From JANLVI01 sp031363915 (GTDB lineage: Bacteria; Vulcanimicrobiota; Vulcanimicrobiia; Vulcanimicrobiales; Vulcanimicrobiaceae), in assembly GCA_031363915.1 (NCBI GenBank), contig JANLVI010000010.1, forward strand, positions 62,001 to 126,000: a stretch of 64,000 nucleotides of DNA, written 5' to 3'. Positions 23,497 through 33,057 of this stretch are shown piece after piece. Position numbers and translations under genes: made by a program. Under the pieces are notes generated by a model, which was given only the letters and a program-made list of their open reading frames with translations, ran no database searches and was not told the DNA's origin. Numbering within the stretch: position 1 is the first letter of the stretch; every line of letters starts with the position of its first letter.

Positions 23497-26331
23497 CTAG
23501 AGCTCCTTCTCTCCGAAAAGCACGCGGATGTTGCGTTTGCCACGGTCGGGATAGGAGACGCCGCTCTCCATCCAACTCGGCGCCGGAGCGCCTTTGAGGA
23601 AGTGATCGAACCACTCGTCCATATGGACCGTCCAGTATTTCTGCGCTTCGCGGCCGCGCAGGTTGTGCACCTCACCGTTGAACGTGAACATGTACGCTTG
23701 TTTATTGAGACGACGCATTGCGGTGAAATATTCGACGCCCTGCGACCACGGCACCGCATCGTCGGCATCGTTGTGGATCGTTAGGTACGGCGTGGTGACG
23801 TTCTGAATGTGGAAGAGACCGGAGTTTTCCAGATACAGATCGGGGCGATCCCACGGCGTCGCGCCGATGCGGCTTTGGCCATACTCGTATTGACCTTCGC
23901 GCACAACGCCGCTCTCGAGGCGAATACCGCCGTAGGCGCTGGTCATGTTTGCAACGGCCGCGCCCGCTTCGACAGCACGAAACCGATGCGTCTGCGCGAT
24001 CATATAGTTGATCTGATAGGCCGCCCAGCTGTGTCCGGCGATGCCGACGCGTTTGTCGTCGATTGCGTACTGCTTCTCCGTGGCATCGATCGCCGGGAGA
24101 ATGCAGTGCAGGGCGCTTCGGCCGGGATGACCGTTCTCGTACGCGACGTCCGGCAAGAGCACGATGTAGCCGTTGCTCACGTAGCGGATGAAATTCGGAC
24201 TCGTCCCCGGTGCCGGCGTGCGGTACGCGTTCAGCGTATCGCTGTAGCGTTCGTAAAAATACACGAGCATCGGATATTTCTTAGTCTTATCGTAGCCGTC
24301 CGGGACGAGCGCGACCCCGTCCATCGCTTTCCCCAGCGTGCTCTTGTAGTGAACGAGATGCGCCGTACCCCAGTGATAGTTCGCTTGCTGGGGATTGGCG
24401 TCGCTGATCTTCTTTGCGGCAGCGAAGTTGGCAAAAGAGACGTAGAGGTTCGGCGTCTCGACGAAACTCTGCCACGTGAACGCGTAGACCTCGGCAGATT
24501 TTGCCTTGAGCGGGATGCCGACCGCGCGCGGCTGCATCACGATGCGCTTGGGTGCGGTCGCTCCCCGCACGTCGGCGGAATAGATGCCCGAGTCTTTCGT
24601 CCGTTCGTCAAACGCCGTCGCAGCGAGCGGCGCATCGAGTGTGAAGCTCGTGCGGTTACGATCGAGCGCCAGCGCCCGAAAGACGAGGTGGTTTTTACGT
24701 CCGACCCCCTGCGTGAGACTCGTGAGTGCGCCCGTATCGGGATCGGCGAGCCACATGTCGTAGCGATCGTAGAGCACGACACCGCGATCCCCCGCGACCC
24801 ACCCGCCGATGCCGTACGGCGGCGGCGGATTCGGATGATCGTCGAGTTCGTCAAACCAGCCCGCACCTTTGGGGGCTGCGAGGGTCGCTCGATGGCCGTC
24901 GCGTGCGCGCACAACCGTGTAGACACGCGCCTTTTCGTCGTAGCCGATAAGGTAGTCGCCCGCAGGCGAGAGGCGCTCGTCTTCGGCGACGCCGCGTATG
25001 GCGAGGCGGCGCGAGCCGTCGGAGAGCGAGACGAGATAGTCATCGCGGCGGGTCGGCGCCCACGATGCAGCTTTGTCGTAAGCGCGCGAATCGATGCCCA
25101 GAACGTAGGCGCCCGGTTCGTCGCTCGTGACGACGGTACGCATGTCGGCGGTCGCGAGCTGGAGATACTTACCGGTCGGCAGATCGACGACGCCGCGCAG
25201 CGTGGTCTTGGCGATGAGATCGGCGTCATGCTTCTGTACGGACTGCAACTGCGCGTCGCGATAACTCCACAGATCGACACCCATCGGTTCGGGCGTGTCG
25301 GTCGGCTGCGGTGTGGGCACGGCGGCCGTGCCGACGAAGAGTTTTTTTCCGTCTTTCGTAAACGCGAGCGTACCGTTCGGACTCGGTGCAAGCGACGCAG
25401 GCAAGCCGGCCGTCGTCGAATCGACGACGGCGAGGGCCTTCGCATCGGGCGCTACGGCATCGAGCGCGAACGCGGCGTAACGCGGTGCGTCGTTTGCAAA
25501 AGTTGCCGCGTCGCTCAAATACGCGAGAACCGCGCCTTCGGGTGAGAACGTGAGGTTGCTGAAGTGTCCGGGGCCGGTACCGAGTTCGCGCACCGCGCCG
25601 CTCGCAAGCGAACGGACGTGCATCCCGTCGGCTTTGCCGTCTTTGGATTGCGTCGCGTAGGCGACGAACGCGTCGTCGGCACTGATCGCAAAGTCTACGA
25701 CGTTTTGAACGCTTACGTTTGCTGCGGACTGCAAGTCGCGGATCGTTAGCTCAGCGCCGTCGTCTTTTTTCTTCGCATCGGGTGTCGGTACGGGCGAAGG
25801 TGCGGGGCTCGGGCTGGGCGAGGCCGCCGACGGATCGGTTTTCACCGGCGCCGGTTTTTTCGGCTCGGCGAGAAAGGCGATGTACCGGCCGCCGTGTTTT
25901 GCGACGTTGACTTCTTTGATGCGGTCGAACCAAACCGCCGTCCCGGTTGTAACGTCTAGCACGCCGACGCCGTTCTTGGGCGAGTCCTCAGGTTTTTTCT
26001 TTGCTTTTTTCGCAGCGTCGACATCAGCTTTGAGCGGCGCGATGGTGTAGATGACGAACTTGCCGTCGGCGGTAAAACTCGGTGCGAGCCCGCGCGGCTC
26101 GCGGAATTCTACGCCGCTCGCAAGTGTGCGCACGACGAGCGTCGAGTCGCCGTCTTCGGGGACCAACGCATACGCAATTGCGCTGCCGTCATCGGCAAGG
26201 GCAACCGAGCGGATCGCGTTCCAGCCGTCGTAGGCTTTGTAGTCGAGCGGTACGGGCGCGGACTGCGCGAGCGCGCACGGCGGCGTGACGAACAGTGAAA
26301 GAAGAACGAGTGCCGTAAGCCGACGTTGCAT
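23497..26331 (-). CDS. Secreted S9 (prolyl oligopeptidase) family peptidase
   Basis: 944 residues with signal peptide MQRRLTALVLLSLFVTPPCALA. Residues 30-650 carry beta-propeller-like repeats and a Pro/Ala/Ser-rich, Lys-rich insert near residue 170-190. The C-terminal alpha/beta-hydrolase holds the triad: Ser in AGHSWAAY, Asp in HNDADDAVPW and His in GEVHNLRGRE. It is exported and likely cleaves short peptides after Pro or related residues. A second paralog lies at 42.4-45.3 kb on the other strand. The start is close to that of the divergent permease. Confidence 0.88.
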   Translation of the reverse strand: MQRRLTALVLLSLFVTPPCALAQSAPVPLDYKAYDGWNAIRSVALADDGSAIAYALVPEDGDSTLVVRTLASGVEFREPRGLAPSFTADGKFVIYTIAPLKADVDAAKKAKKKPEDSPKNGVGVLDVTTGTAVWFDRIKEVNVAKHGGRYIAFLAEPKKPAPVKTDPSAASPSPSPAPSPVPTPDAKKKDDGAELTIRDLQSAANVSVQNVVDFAISADDAFVAYATQSKDGKADGMHVRSLASGAVRELGTGPGHFSNLTFSPEGAVLAYLSDAATFANDAPRYAAFALDAVAPDAKALAVVDSTTAGLPASLAPSPNGTLAFTKDGKKLFVGTAAVPTPQPTDTPEPMGVDLWSYRDAQLQSVQKHDADLIAKTTLRGVVDLPTGKYLQLATADMRTVVTSDEPGAYVLGIDSRAYDKAASWAPTRRDDYLVSLSDGSRRLAIRGVAEDERLSPAGDYLIGYDEKARVYTVVRARDGHRATLAAPKGAGWFDELDDHPNPPPPYGIGGWVAGDRGVVLYDRYDMWLADPDTGALTSLTQGVGRKNHLVFRALALDRNRTSFTLDAPLAATAFDERTKDSGIYSADVRGATAPKRIVMQPRAVGIPLKAKSAEVYAFTWQSFVETPNLYVSFANFAAAKKISDANPQQANYHWGTAHLVHYKSTLGKAMDGVALVPDGYDKTKKYPMLVYFYERYSDTLNAYRTPAPGTSPNFIRYVSNGYIVLLPDVAYENGHPGRSALHCILPAIDATEKQYAIDDKRVGIAGHSWAAYQINYMIAQTHRFRAVEAGAAVANMTSAYGGIRLESGVVREGQYEYGQSRIGATPWDRPDLYLENSGLFHIQNVTTPYLTIHNDADDAVPWSQGVEYFTAMRRLNKQAYMFTFNGEVHNLRGREAQKYWTVHMDEWFDHFLKGAPAPSWMESGVSYPDRGKRNIRVLFGEKEL

Positions 26332-26418
26332 GCGCGTCAGTTCGCATCGGCCCGCGCCAACCCTCGGGACACCCGGTCAAGGGGGAATACCGGTCCGCCG
26401 CGCGTCACCACGCCCGAC

Positions 26419-27831
26419 ATGAATCCCGTAGCGCTCGCGTATCTGCGCGACACGGTCCTGGCGACGATTGGCATCGCCTGCGGCGCGCTGAGCCTGGCTA
26501 TGCTCCTGGGCGTTCCGCTCGCACTCGTCCTCGCGCGCGGCGGGCGAACCGGGGGCGTCCTTGCCGGAACGCTCACCTTCGTGCGGGCAATCCCCGAACT
26601 CGTCCTCGCCATCATCGCCGTCGTGGCGCTGGGCCTCGGACCGATCGCGGGCGTCGCGGCCCTCGGTATTCACTATACAGCGGTCGTCGCAAAACTCTAT
26701 GCAGAGATTCTGAGTGCCGTGCGACGCGACGGAGCCGAATCGCTGCGGGCGACGGGTGCGACGACGACGACGGCGTTTCTCGTCGGCATCGTGCCCTACG
26801 CGTGGCCGGGGCTCGTCAGTTTCGGCGCGTATTCATTCGAGAGCATCATCCGCGCATCGGTGATCGTCGGCGTCGTGGGCGCGGGCGGGATCGGCAGCGT
26901 ACTCGTTCAGGATTTGGCCGTCGGCGACTATCGTGGTTTTGGATTCTTTCTCGCGGTACTCGCTGCGCTCGTCATCGTCGTCGATGCAATCGCCGAACGC
27001 TTGCGCACGCGCGCGCCAGCCTGGCTCACGCTGGGCGCGTTCGGGGCGATCGTTTTCGGCGGGATTGCGGCGCTCGCGTTTACCGATTCGCCCCCGTGGC
27101 GGGCGCTGCACAACGCGCCGCAGCATCTTGCGCGTTTTCTCGCAGGCGCACTCCCGCTGGATTTTGGCGGTGACTTCCTCGGCATCGCGGCCGTCGGCGT
27201 GTGGGAATCGCTCCTGGTCGCGTTCGTCGGCACGCTCGGCGGGGTGCTGATCGCCGTGCCGATTGCGGTGCTGATCGCGCGGCCGATCGCGCGCGGCTGG
27301 ATGCGCGGAACCGGCTGGCGCCCGTGGTCGCTTGCAAGCGAACTCATCGCGCGCGGCGTCATCGCCGTCGGCCGCGCGATCCCGCCGATCGCGCTCGGCC
27401 TGATCGCCATCATCTTCGTCGGACTCGGACCGAAGGCGGGAGCACTTGCGCTCGTCGTCCACACCGCCTGCGTTCTCGCCAAACTGATCGCAGAGAGCGT
27501 CGAACTTGGAGACCGCGAAGCGGCAGAAGCCCTCATCGCCGGCGGCGCGCGAGCAAGCGCCGCTTTTGCAATCGGCTTTCTCCCTGCAGCGTTACCCGCG
27601 ATCGCCGCCCACGCGCTCTATCGTTTCGAATGGAACATTCGCGCCTCGGCGATTCTCGGTATGATCGGGGCCGGCGGGCTTGGCCAAGCGATCTTCAACG
27701 AGCAGCAGCTCCTGCACTATCACGCGTTACTCGCCTACGTTATCGTCGCAATCGGGCTCGTTCTCGTCGTTGACGCTGCGAGCGACCGCGGACGCAAACG
27801 TCTGCGACTCGAAACGATGACGCTGGGTTAA
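26419..27831 (+). CDS. PhnE-like ABC transporter permease, tandem duplicated domain fusion
   Basis: 470 residues from ATG 26419; a longer TTG frame begins within the S9 peptidase leader and is Arg-rich noise. Two permease halves are joined. Each has the cytoplasmic EAA loop (DGAESLRATGA and DREAAEALIAGGA) and the motif GAGGIGSVLVQD or GAGGLGQAIFNEQ. About ten membrane helices in total. Related proteins import phosphonate, phosphite or similar small solutes. No ATPase or binding-protein gene is next to it, so partners must be elsewhere. Its stop overlaps the convergent fRMsr stop. Confidence 0.85.
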   Translation: MNPVALAYLRDTVLATIGIACGALSLAMLLGVPLALVLARGGRTGGVLAGTLTFVRAIPELVLAIIAVVALGLGPIAGVAALGIHYTAVVAKLYAEILSAVRRDGAESLRATGATTTTAFLVGIVPYAWPGLVSFGAYSFESIIRASVIVGVVGAGGIGSVLVQDLAVGDYRGFGFFLAVLAALVIVVDAIAERLRTRAPAWLTLGAFGAIVFGGIAALAFTDSPPWRALHNAPQHLARFLAGALPLDFGGDFLGIAAVGVWESLLVAFVGTLGGVLIAVPIAVLIARPIARGWMRGTGWRPWSLASELIARGVIAVGRAIPPIALGLIAIIFVGLGPKAGALALVVHTACVLAKLIAESVELGDREAAEALIAGGARASAAFAIGFLPAALPAIAAHALYRFEWNIRASAILGMIGAGGLGQAIFNEQQLLHYHALLAYVIVAIGLVLVVDAASDRGRKRLRLETMTLG

Positions 27832-28298
27832 AGCGCGTCGGAACCGGCGACGTAGTGATGCGCCACCGCTTCGATCAGCGAGCGTTCGGGATCACCGAAG
27901 CGTGCAAGATCGGGACTGTCGCAATCGATGACGCCGAAGACAACACCGTCGCGGATGAGCGGCACCACGAGCTCCGAGCGCGACGCGCTATCGCAAGCAA
28001 TATGACCCGGGAACTCATCGACATCGGGGACGATGAGGCTGCGAGCCTCGGCGGCGGCCGTGCCGCAGGCGCCTTTGCCGACGCCGATGCGCGTGCAGGC
28101 CGTTTTGCCTTGAAAAGGCCCGAGCACGAGCTCGCCCCCGCGCATGAAATAAAAGCCCGCCCAATTCAGCCGATCGAGCGAGCCGAAAATCAAGGCAGCA
28201 ACGTTCGCGGCATTGGCGATCGGATCGCGCTCGTCTTCGATCAGCGCCTTCGCTTGCGCGACGAGCAGGGCGGGGTCATAGCTGATCGGCGTACTCAT
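27828..28298 (-). CDS. msrC: Free methionine-(R)-sulfoxide reductase (GAF domain)
   Basis: 156 residues from ATG 28298, one GAF domain. It has WAGFYFMRGGELVLGPFQG, the Cys-containing ACTRIGVGKGACGTAA and HIACDSASRSELVVPL, the three conserved cysteine sites of fRMsr. It reduces free Met-R-sulfoxide in the cytoplasm, an oxidative stress repair step. The length fits the family. It converges on the permease with stop codons sharing two bases. Confidence 0.88.
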   Translation of the reverse strand: MSTPISYDPALLVAQAKALIEDERDPIANAANVAALIFGSLDRLNWAGFYFMRGGELVLGPFQGKTACTRIGVGKGACGTAAAEARSLIVPDVDEFPGHIACDSASRSELVVPLIRDGVVFGVIDCDSPDLARFGDPERSLIEAVAHHYVAGSDAL

Positions 28299-28355
28299 GC
28301 CGTTTGCTTCTCGCCGGGAGTAGGCCGATCCGGTCAACACCGCATATCGGCCTTA

Positions 28356-29033
28356 TTAGAGGGCGTGCAGTTCGCCCGATCGGCTGCCATTGCAAATCAG
28401 ACCCTTGTTTGGGCCGATGTCGTGGGTGTCGCCGTGGAACACGTAGCTGCCATCCGGATTTCGCCCGAGTTTCATCGGCCAGGGGCCGGCATCGATGCGC
28501 GACCAGCAGACGCGCCAGGTGACTCGCGCAAGGTCGTACGAGCCGTCCGGTATCGCAAAGGCGAGATGCTCGGCGAACTCGTTGCCCGGCTCGAGAGGGA
28601 GCGATTTTCGTACGCCAAAACCGCGCCACCGGTTTACGAATGCCGCGATAAGCGCGGGTTTGCTGGCGGTGAGTCCGCGATCTGCGACGAGCGTGCCCTC
28701 GACCGGCGTCGTCAAGCGTTCTTTACCTCCGGTGGTGTAGCGGACACCGAAGGCATTGATATACGCGCCCACGAGTTCCAAATCAACCGCGGAGATGTTC
28801 TTGAGGTGGAAATCGATCGTCACGATCTCTTTTCGGCCGCGCGGGGTCACGTGCGTGATATCGAACGAGGCATGCATCGCCGGCGGTGTCAGGGTCGGTT
28901 TGATGCGTTCCTGGTAAACAAAAACATAAATGGCCCAAACACCGGCGCCGATGAACGCGACGATCTCGACGAGATGTCGTAACCGTTCGAGCCGTGACCG
29001 TTGCGGGGGAGCAGCCGCGTCTCCGGAGTTCAT
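28356..29033 (-). CDS. Unknown single-span membrane protein
   Basis: 225 residues from ATG 29033. A basic N-terminus leads to one membrane helix (about 20-40: IVAFIGAGVWAIYVFVY). The rest is a soluble, probably periplasmic domain with beta-strand-like alternation and the tail GDTHDIGPNKGLICNG. I do not recognise it. An upstream Arg-rich extension of the frame is likely untranslated. It lies 120 bases after the FAH-family gene on the same strand. Confidence 0.6.
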   Translation of the reverse strand: MNSGDAAAPPQRSRLERLRHLVEIVAFIGAGVWAIYVFVYQERIKPTLTPPAMHASFDITHVTPRGRKEIVTIDFHLKNISAVDLELVGAYINAFGVRYTTGGKERLTTPVEGTLVADRGLTASKPALIAAFVNRWRGFGVRKSLPLEPGNEFAEHLAFAIPDGSYDLARVTWRVCWSRIDAGPWPMKLGRNPDGSYVFHGDTHDIGPNKGLICNGSRSGELHAL

Positions 29034-29153
29034 CGTCGTGGGATTCCGGCGCAGAGCAAGCCGACGCCTGCGGCCTGCGCGTTTGGCTAGGTGCGGGGTG
29101 CGCGTCGAGCGCGTCATCCATGAGGACAACGTCGATCAAGGATTCGTAGTTGC

Positions 29154-30026
29154 TCACGCTGCCGCGACGACCGGATTTTCGAGCGCACCGATGCCGTCGA
29201 TCTCGACGCGCACGCGCTCGCCCGCAAGCAAATAGCGCGGGGGGTTCTTGATGAAACCGACCCCCGCCGGTGTCCCCGTCGCGACGATGTCACCGGGTTC
29301 GAGCGTCATCACAGCACTCAGTTCGGCGATCAACTGCGGAATGCGGAAAACGAGCTGCTCGGTCGAGGAATTCTGCAGCAATTCGTTCCCGATCCGCAGC
29401 CGGATGCCGAGCACGTGCGGGTCGGGAATTTCGTCGGGCGTGACGATCCACGGGCCGATCGGTCCGTGCGTGTCGAACGCTTTTCCCAAGGTCCACTGCG
29501 AAGTCTGCATCTGCACGTCACGCACGCTGACGTCGTTGAAGATCGTATAGCCGGCGACGTACGCGTAGGCGTCGGACTCCGGGACGTGGTGAGCGCGGCG
29601 GCCGATGACAAAAGCCAGTTCTGCCTCGTAATCGACTTGATCGCTTCGCTTTGGTATCACGATTGCTGCGCCATCGCCGACGAGCGTGCTCGCGAACTTC
29701 GCAAACACGGTGGGCGACGTCGGCAGATCGAGTTTCACTTCGGCTGCGTGATCGCGGTAGTTAAGGCCGATGCACAGCACTTTCGAGGGTCGGACGACCG
29801 GCGGCAACAGCCGGACCGCCGCAAGCGAAAGCAGCGGAGCATCGGAGCGAGCGAGCACTCTCTCGATGAGGGGACGCCCCGCACATTCCGCGGCAAGATA
29901 CGCATCCAAGGTTGCCGGAAGACGCGAATCTGCCGCAGCAAGGTCGATAACCCCCATATGACCCTCCCGCTCGATCGCGGCACCGAAGCGGGGTTCCGAG
30001 CCGGTGGTATACGTAAGGAGTTTCAC
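29154..30026 (-). CDS. Fumarylacetoacetate hydrolase family protein
   Basis: 290 residues from GTG 30026, with AAAGG eight bases upstream. The conserved core starts at KVLCIGLNYRDHAAE. Metal ligands lie in DYEAELAFVIG and the following FNDVSVRD. GKAFDTHGPIGPWIV, GTPAGVGF and the final MTLEPGDIVATG complete the family pattern. Such enzymes cleave or decarboxylate beta-keto acids, as in aromatic or oxaloacetate catabolism. The substrate is not decided by sequence. The start codon is two bases from the start of the divergent phosphatase gene. Confidence 0.9.
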   Translation of the reverse strand: MKLLTYTTGSEPRFGAAIEREGHMGVIDLAAADSRLPATLDAYLAAECAGRPLIERVLARSDAPLLSLAAVRLLPPVVRPSKVLCIGLNYRDHAAEVKLDLPTSPTVFAKFASTLVGDGAAIVIPKRSDQVDYEAELAFVIGRRAHHVPESDAYAYVAGYTIFNDVSVRDVQMQTSQWTLGKAFDTHGPIGPWIVTPDEIPDPHVLGIRLRIGNELLQNSSTEQLVFRIPQLIAELSAVMTLEPGDIVATGTPAGVGFIKNPPRYLLAGERVRVEIDGIGALENPVVAAA

Positions 30027-30028
30027 GG

Positions 30029-32689
30029 GTGGGGCCTTTCCAGTGGCGACGCGCACGGAACGCCGGGGATGTGAAGCGCAAGGCCGAAGCACGAAAAGTG
30101 GCTCCGTCCCTCGTGCGCTTGTTCGCGCGAATGCGTCGGCTTCTTGCGATTTCGGCGACTTTAATAGCGGCCGGTATCGTCGTCGTCGCCGTCGTCCCCG
30201 CGCCCTACAAACTCGTCACATCGATCGTCGTCCTGCTTGCGGCCAATCTCGTCGCGTTGACCTCGATTATGCGCGCGCGTACACGCGCCTTCCGCGGCCT
30301 CGCGCAATCGCGCGCGCAGTATCTCGCGACGGGCGAGTCGATCCCCTTCGGCGTGTGGGCCGGATTACCGACGGGAGAAATCACCGAAATCAGCGCGTCT
30401 TACGCGGCACTCTTCGGCAAGACGCCCGACGATATGCGCGGCTTTGGCTGGATCGCGACGTACAGAACGTCGTCCGAACGCGTGCTCGACCAGTACCTCA
30501 AACGCACGAAATCCGGCAATCCGTTCGAATTCGAGAGCGAGATCGCGGCCTACGATGGCAAGCGCTACACCATTCTCACGCGCGGTGCGCCGGTCATCCG
30601 TGACGGCGCGGTCACCGGCTGGGCCGGCATCAATCTCGACATCACCGAGCGCACGCGCACGCAGCGCGACGCGATTACCGCCGAATCGCGCTACCGGTAT
30701 CTCGCCGACTCGATCCCGCAGATCGTGTGGATCTGTAACGCTACCGGCGTCGTCGAGTACTTCAACGACCGCTGGTTCGAGTTCAGCGGCACCGATCGCG
30801 ACGGGGTGATCTCCGGGCGCTTTGCGGAGCGCATCCATCCCGACGATGTCGAAAACTCGTTCTTGAGCTGGCTGCACAAGAACCCACCAGCGGGCGCTGA
30901 ATACGAGCGCGAATACCGCTTGCGCCGCTCCGACGGCGCGTATCGCTGGTTCCTCGGCCGCGCGATCGCGCAGCGCGATGTCGATGGAAATATCTTGCGC
31001 TGGTTTGGCACGTCAACAGACATCGACGAGCAGAAGCGGGTGCTCGCACAACTGCGCTTCTTGGCCGAGGCGACCGATACGCTCGGCGCTTCGCTCGACG
31101 TCACGACGACGTGCCGGTCGCTCGCGCGCCTAGCGGTGCCCTCGATCGCGGATTGGTGCGGCGTGTTCTTGCTCGGTGAGGACGACTCGATCGTTACGAT
31201 GGCGCTCGAACACGAAGACTCCGAACAAGTCGAGTACTTGAGCTCGATCGAGCGACGCCATCCGCGTACGCTCGATTCGAAGAGCAAGGTCTCCGAGACG
31301 ATGCGCACGCGCACGCCGATTCTCATTACGTATAGCCCCGATGTGGTTCGCGAGATCACGGCAAGCGAAGAATATGCCGCGGCGATCGAGACGTTCGGCT
31401 GGCGCTCGGCGATCTACGCGCCGATGATCGCGGGCGGCCGCACGATCGGTGCGATCTGTCTCATCTATGCGAATTCCGAACGGCGCTACGAAGCCGACGA
31501 CGTACTCGTCGCGCAAGAACTCGCGCGACGCGCCGCGAGTGCCATCGAAAATGCGCTCGCCTTCGATCGCGAACATCGCGTCGCCGACGCATTGCAGGCC
31601 GCGTTTCTGCCGCCAACACTGCCGCGCGTGCCCGGCATTTCGTTCGATGCGGTCTACCGGCCGGGCATGCTCGACGCCTCGATTGGCGGCGACTGGTACG
31701 ACGCCTTCCAACTCAACGACGGACGTATCGTGCTCTCGATCGGTGACGTCGCGGGACGCGGGCTCAAAGCGGCCGTCGTCATGGGCAAAGTCCGCGAAGC
31801 CTTCCGCGCCTTCGCGCTGCAAGACCTCGCGCCCGATGAGATCCTCATGGCAGCCGAACGCGTGTTGCGCCTCTCCGAGAACACCACGATGGTCACCGCG
31901 ATCGTCGGCGTGCTCGATCCGATCGGCGGCTCGTTCACCTTTGCCAGCGCCGGGCACCCGCCGCCGCTGCTCGCCCACGCCGACGGCACGGTGGAAACGC
32001 TCGACCTCGAGGGCATTCCGCTCGGCCTCTTCGATGACCACGAACCCAAGTTGCGCACCGTGGCGATCGAAGACGATGCGTTGCTCGTGCTCTATACGGA
32101 CGGCCTGATCGAATACGGGCGCGACGTAATCGAGGGGATCGCAAAACTCAAAGAGGCGGCGATCTCGGTCGTCTCCCGGCGCGCCAATCAAGCCCACGCG
32201 ATCGAATCTTATGTCCTTGCAAGCCCGGCGAACGACGATGTCGCAATCCTCACCGTCGCGCGCCTACGCGTGCGAAGGGAACCGCTCGAAATCGAACTGC
32301 CCGCACTGCCCGAAAGCGCGCGTCTCGTGCGCGCCGGCCTCGAACGCTACGCCGTCGCGTACGGTCTCGACCGGGACGAGCACTTCGCCCTCGAAGTAGC
32401 GGTCGGCGAAGCGGTGGCCAACGTCATCGAACATGCCTACGGGATCGACTCGGGGCGATTGCACGTTCGTGCCGAAGAGGACGAAGCCGGACTCCACGTC
32501 ATCGTTCGCGATACGGGGCACTGGCGTCCGGAGCGGGAGGAAGGACGCGGCCGGGGACTTCCCTTGATGAAGGCCCTAGGAACCGAGGTCGACGTCGACA
32601 CCGGTCCCGGCGGCACGACGGTCCGGCTGACCTTTCCGCGCAAAGCCCATGCAGCGCCGGCCCGCGAAACGCTGGAGACCACACGATGA
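30029..32689 (+). CDS. RsbU-type PP2C phosphatase with PAS, GAF and HATPase domains
   Basis: 886 residues from GTG 30029, supported by AAGGAG eight bases upstream. Two membrane helices (about 38-82) are followed by two PAS domains (about 95-215 and 222-345) and a GAF domain (about 355-505). Then comes a SpoIIE/PP2C domain (about 520-735; GGDWYDAF, GDVAGRGLKAA, YTDGLIEY), and an RsbW-like HATPase (about 755-870; EAVANVIEHAYG, GRGLPLMKALG). A sensed signal should switch phosphatase and kinase activity toward a STAS antagonist, steering a sigma factor. The downstream STAS gene overlaps by four bases. Confidence 0.92.
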   Translation: MGPFQWRRARNAGDVKRKAEARKVAPSLVRLFARMRRLLAISATLIAAGIVVVAVVPAPYKLVTSIVVLLAANLVALTSIMRARTRAFRGLAQSRAQYLATGESIPFGVWAGLPTGEITEISASYAALFGKTPDDMRGFGWIATYRTSSERVLDQYLKRTKSGNPFEFESEIAAYDGKRYTILTRGAPVIRDGAVTGWAGINLDITERTRTQRDAITAESRYRYLADSIPQIVWICNATGVVEYFNDRWFEFSGTDRDGVISGRFAERIHPDDVENSFLSWLHKNPPAGAEYEREYRLRRSDGAYRWFLGRAIAQRDVDGNILRWFGTSTDIDEQKRVLAQLRFLAEATDTLGASLDVTTTCRSLARLAVPSIADWCGVFLLGEDDSIVTMALEHEDSEQVEYLSSIERRHPRTLDSKSKVSETMRTRTPILITYSPDVVREITASEEYAAAIETFGWRSAIYAPMIAGGRTIGAICLIYANSERRYEADDVLVAQELARRAASAIENALAFDREHRVADALQAAFLPPTLPRVPGISFDAVYRPGMLDASIGGDWYDAFQLNDGRIVLSIGDVAGRGLKAAVVMGKVREAFRAFALQDLAPDEILMAAERVLRLSENTTMVTAIVGVLDPIGGSFTFASAGHPPPLLAHADGTVETLDLEGIPLGLFDDHEPKLRTVAIEDDALLVLYTDGLIEYGRDVIEGIAKLKEAAISVVSRRANQAHAIESYVLASPANDDVAILTVARLRVRREPLEIELPALPESARLVRAGLERYAVAYGLDRDEHFALEVAVGEAVANVIEHAYGIDSGRLHVRAEEDEAGLHVIVRDTGHWRPEREEGRGRGLPLMKALGTEVDVDTGPGGTTVRLTFPRKAHAAPARETLETTR

Positions 32690-33057
32690 CCGACCAAGCT
32701 CGATTCGAGCTTCACCTGAACGACGAAATTCCGGTCATCGAGGCGTTCGGTGAACTCGACATGTCCAACGTTCACGGGTTCGAGGCGCTCTTCGGTGAGG
32801 CGGCCGGTCACAACAAAGGCGTCGTCGTCGTCTCGCTCGCCAACGTGCGCTATTTCGATAGCCGCACGATCCACGCGCTCGGGTCGCTTGCCTCACGCCT
32901 GGCGAAAAACCGTCAGAAACTCGCCGTCGTCATTCCGAATCTGCCTTCGGCACGCATCATCCTCGAAATGTCCGGGCTCAAATCGCGCCTCGACGTCTTC
33001 GATCGTATCGAGGACGCGATGGTCTTCGCGCGCGCAAACAAAACCGAGCCGCGTTAG
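32686..33057 (+). CDS. STAS-domain anti-sigma factor antagonist
   Basis: 123 residues, a single STAS domain of the RsbV/SpoIIAA type. The phosphorylatable Ser is in RYFDSRTIHALGSL. It starts within the stop of the phosphatase (ATGA), so the two are made together. The HATPase part of the upstream protein, or another anti-sigma kinase, should phosphorylate it, and the PP2C part should reverse that. The sigma factor is not in the window. Confidence 0.92.
   Translation: MTDQARFELHLNDEIPVIEAFGELDMSNVHGFEALFGEAAGHNKGVVVVSLANVRYFDSRTIHALGSLASRLAKNRQKLAVVIPNLPSARIILEMSGLKSRLDVFDRIEDAMVFARANKTEPR

Noticed and set aside
28783..29157. Small gene starting by GTGA overlap with the FAH-family gene
   Set aside because: After about 40 codons it becomes the out-of-frame shadow of the membrane protein gene; no ribosome site or known match supports it.
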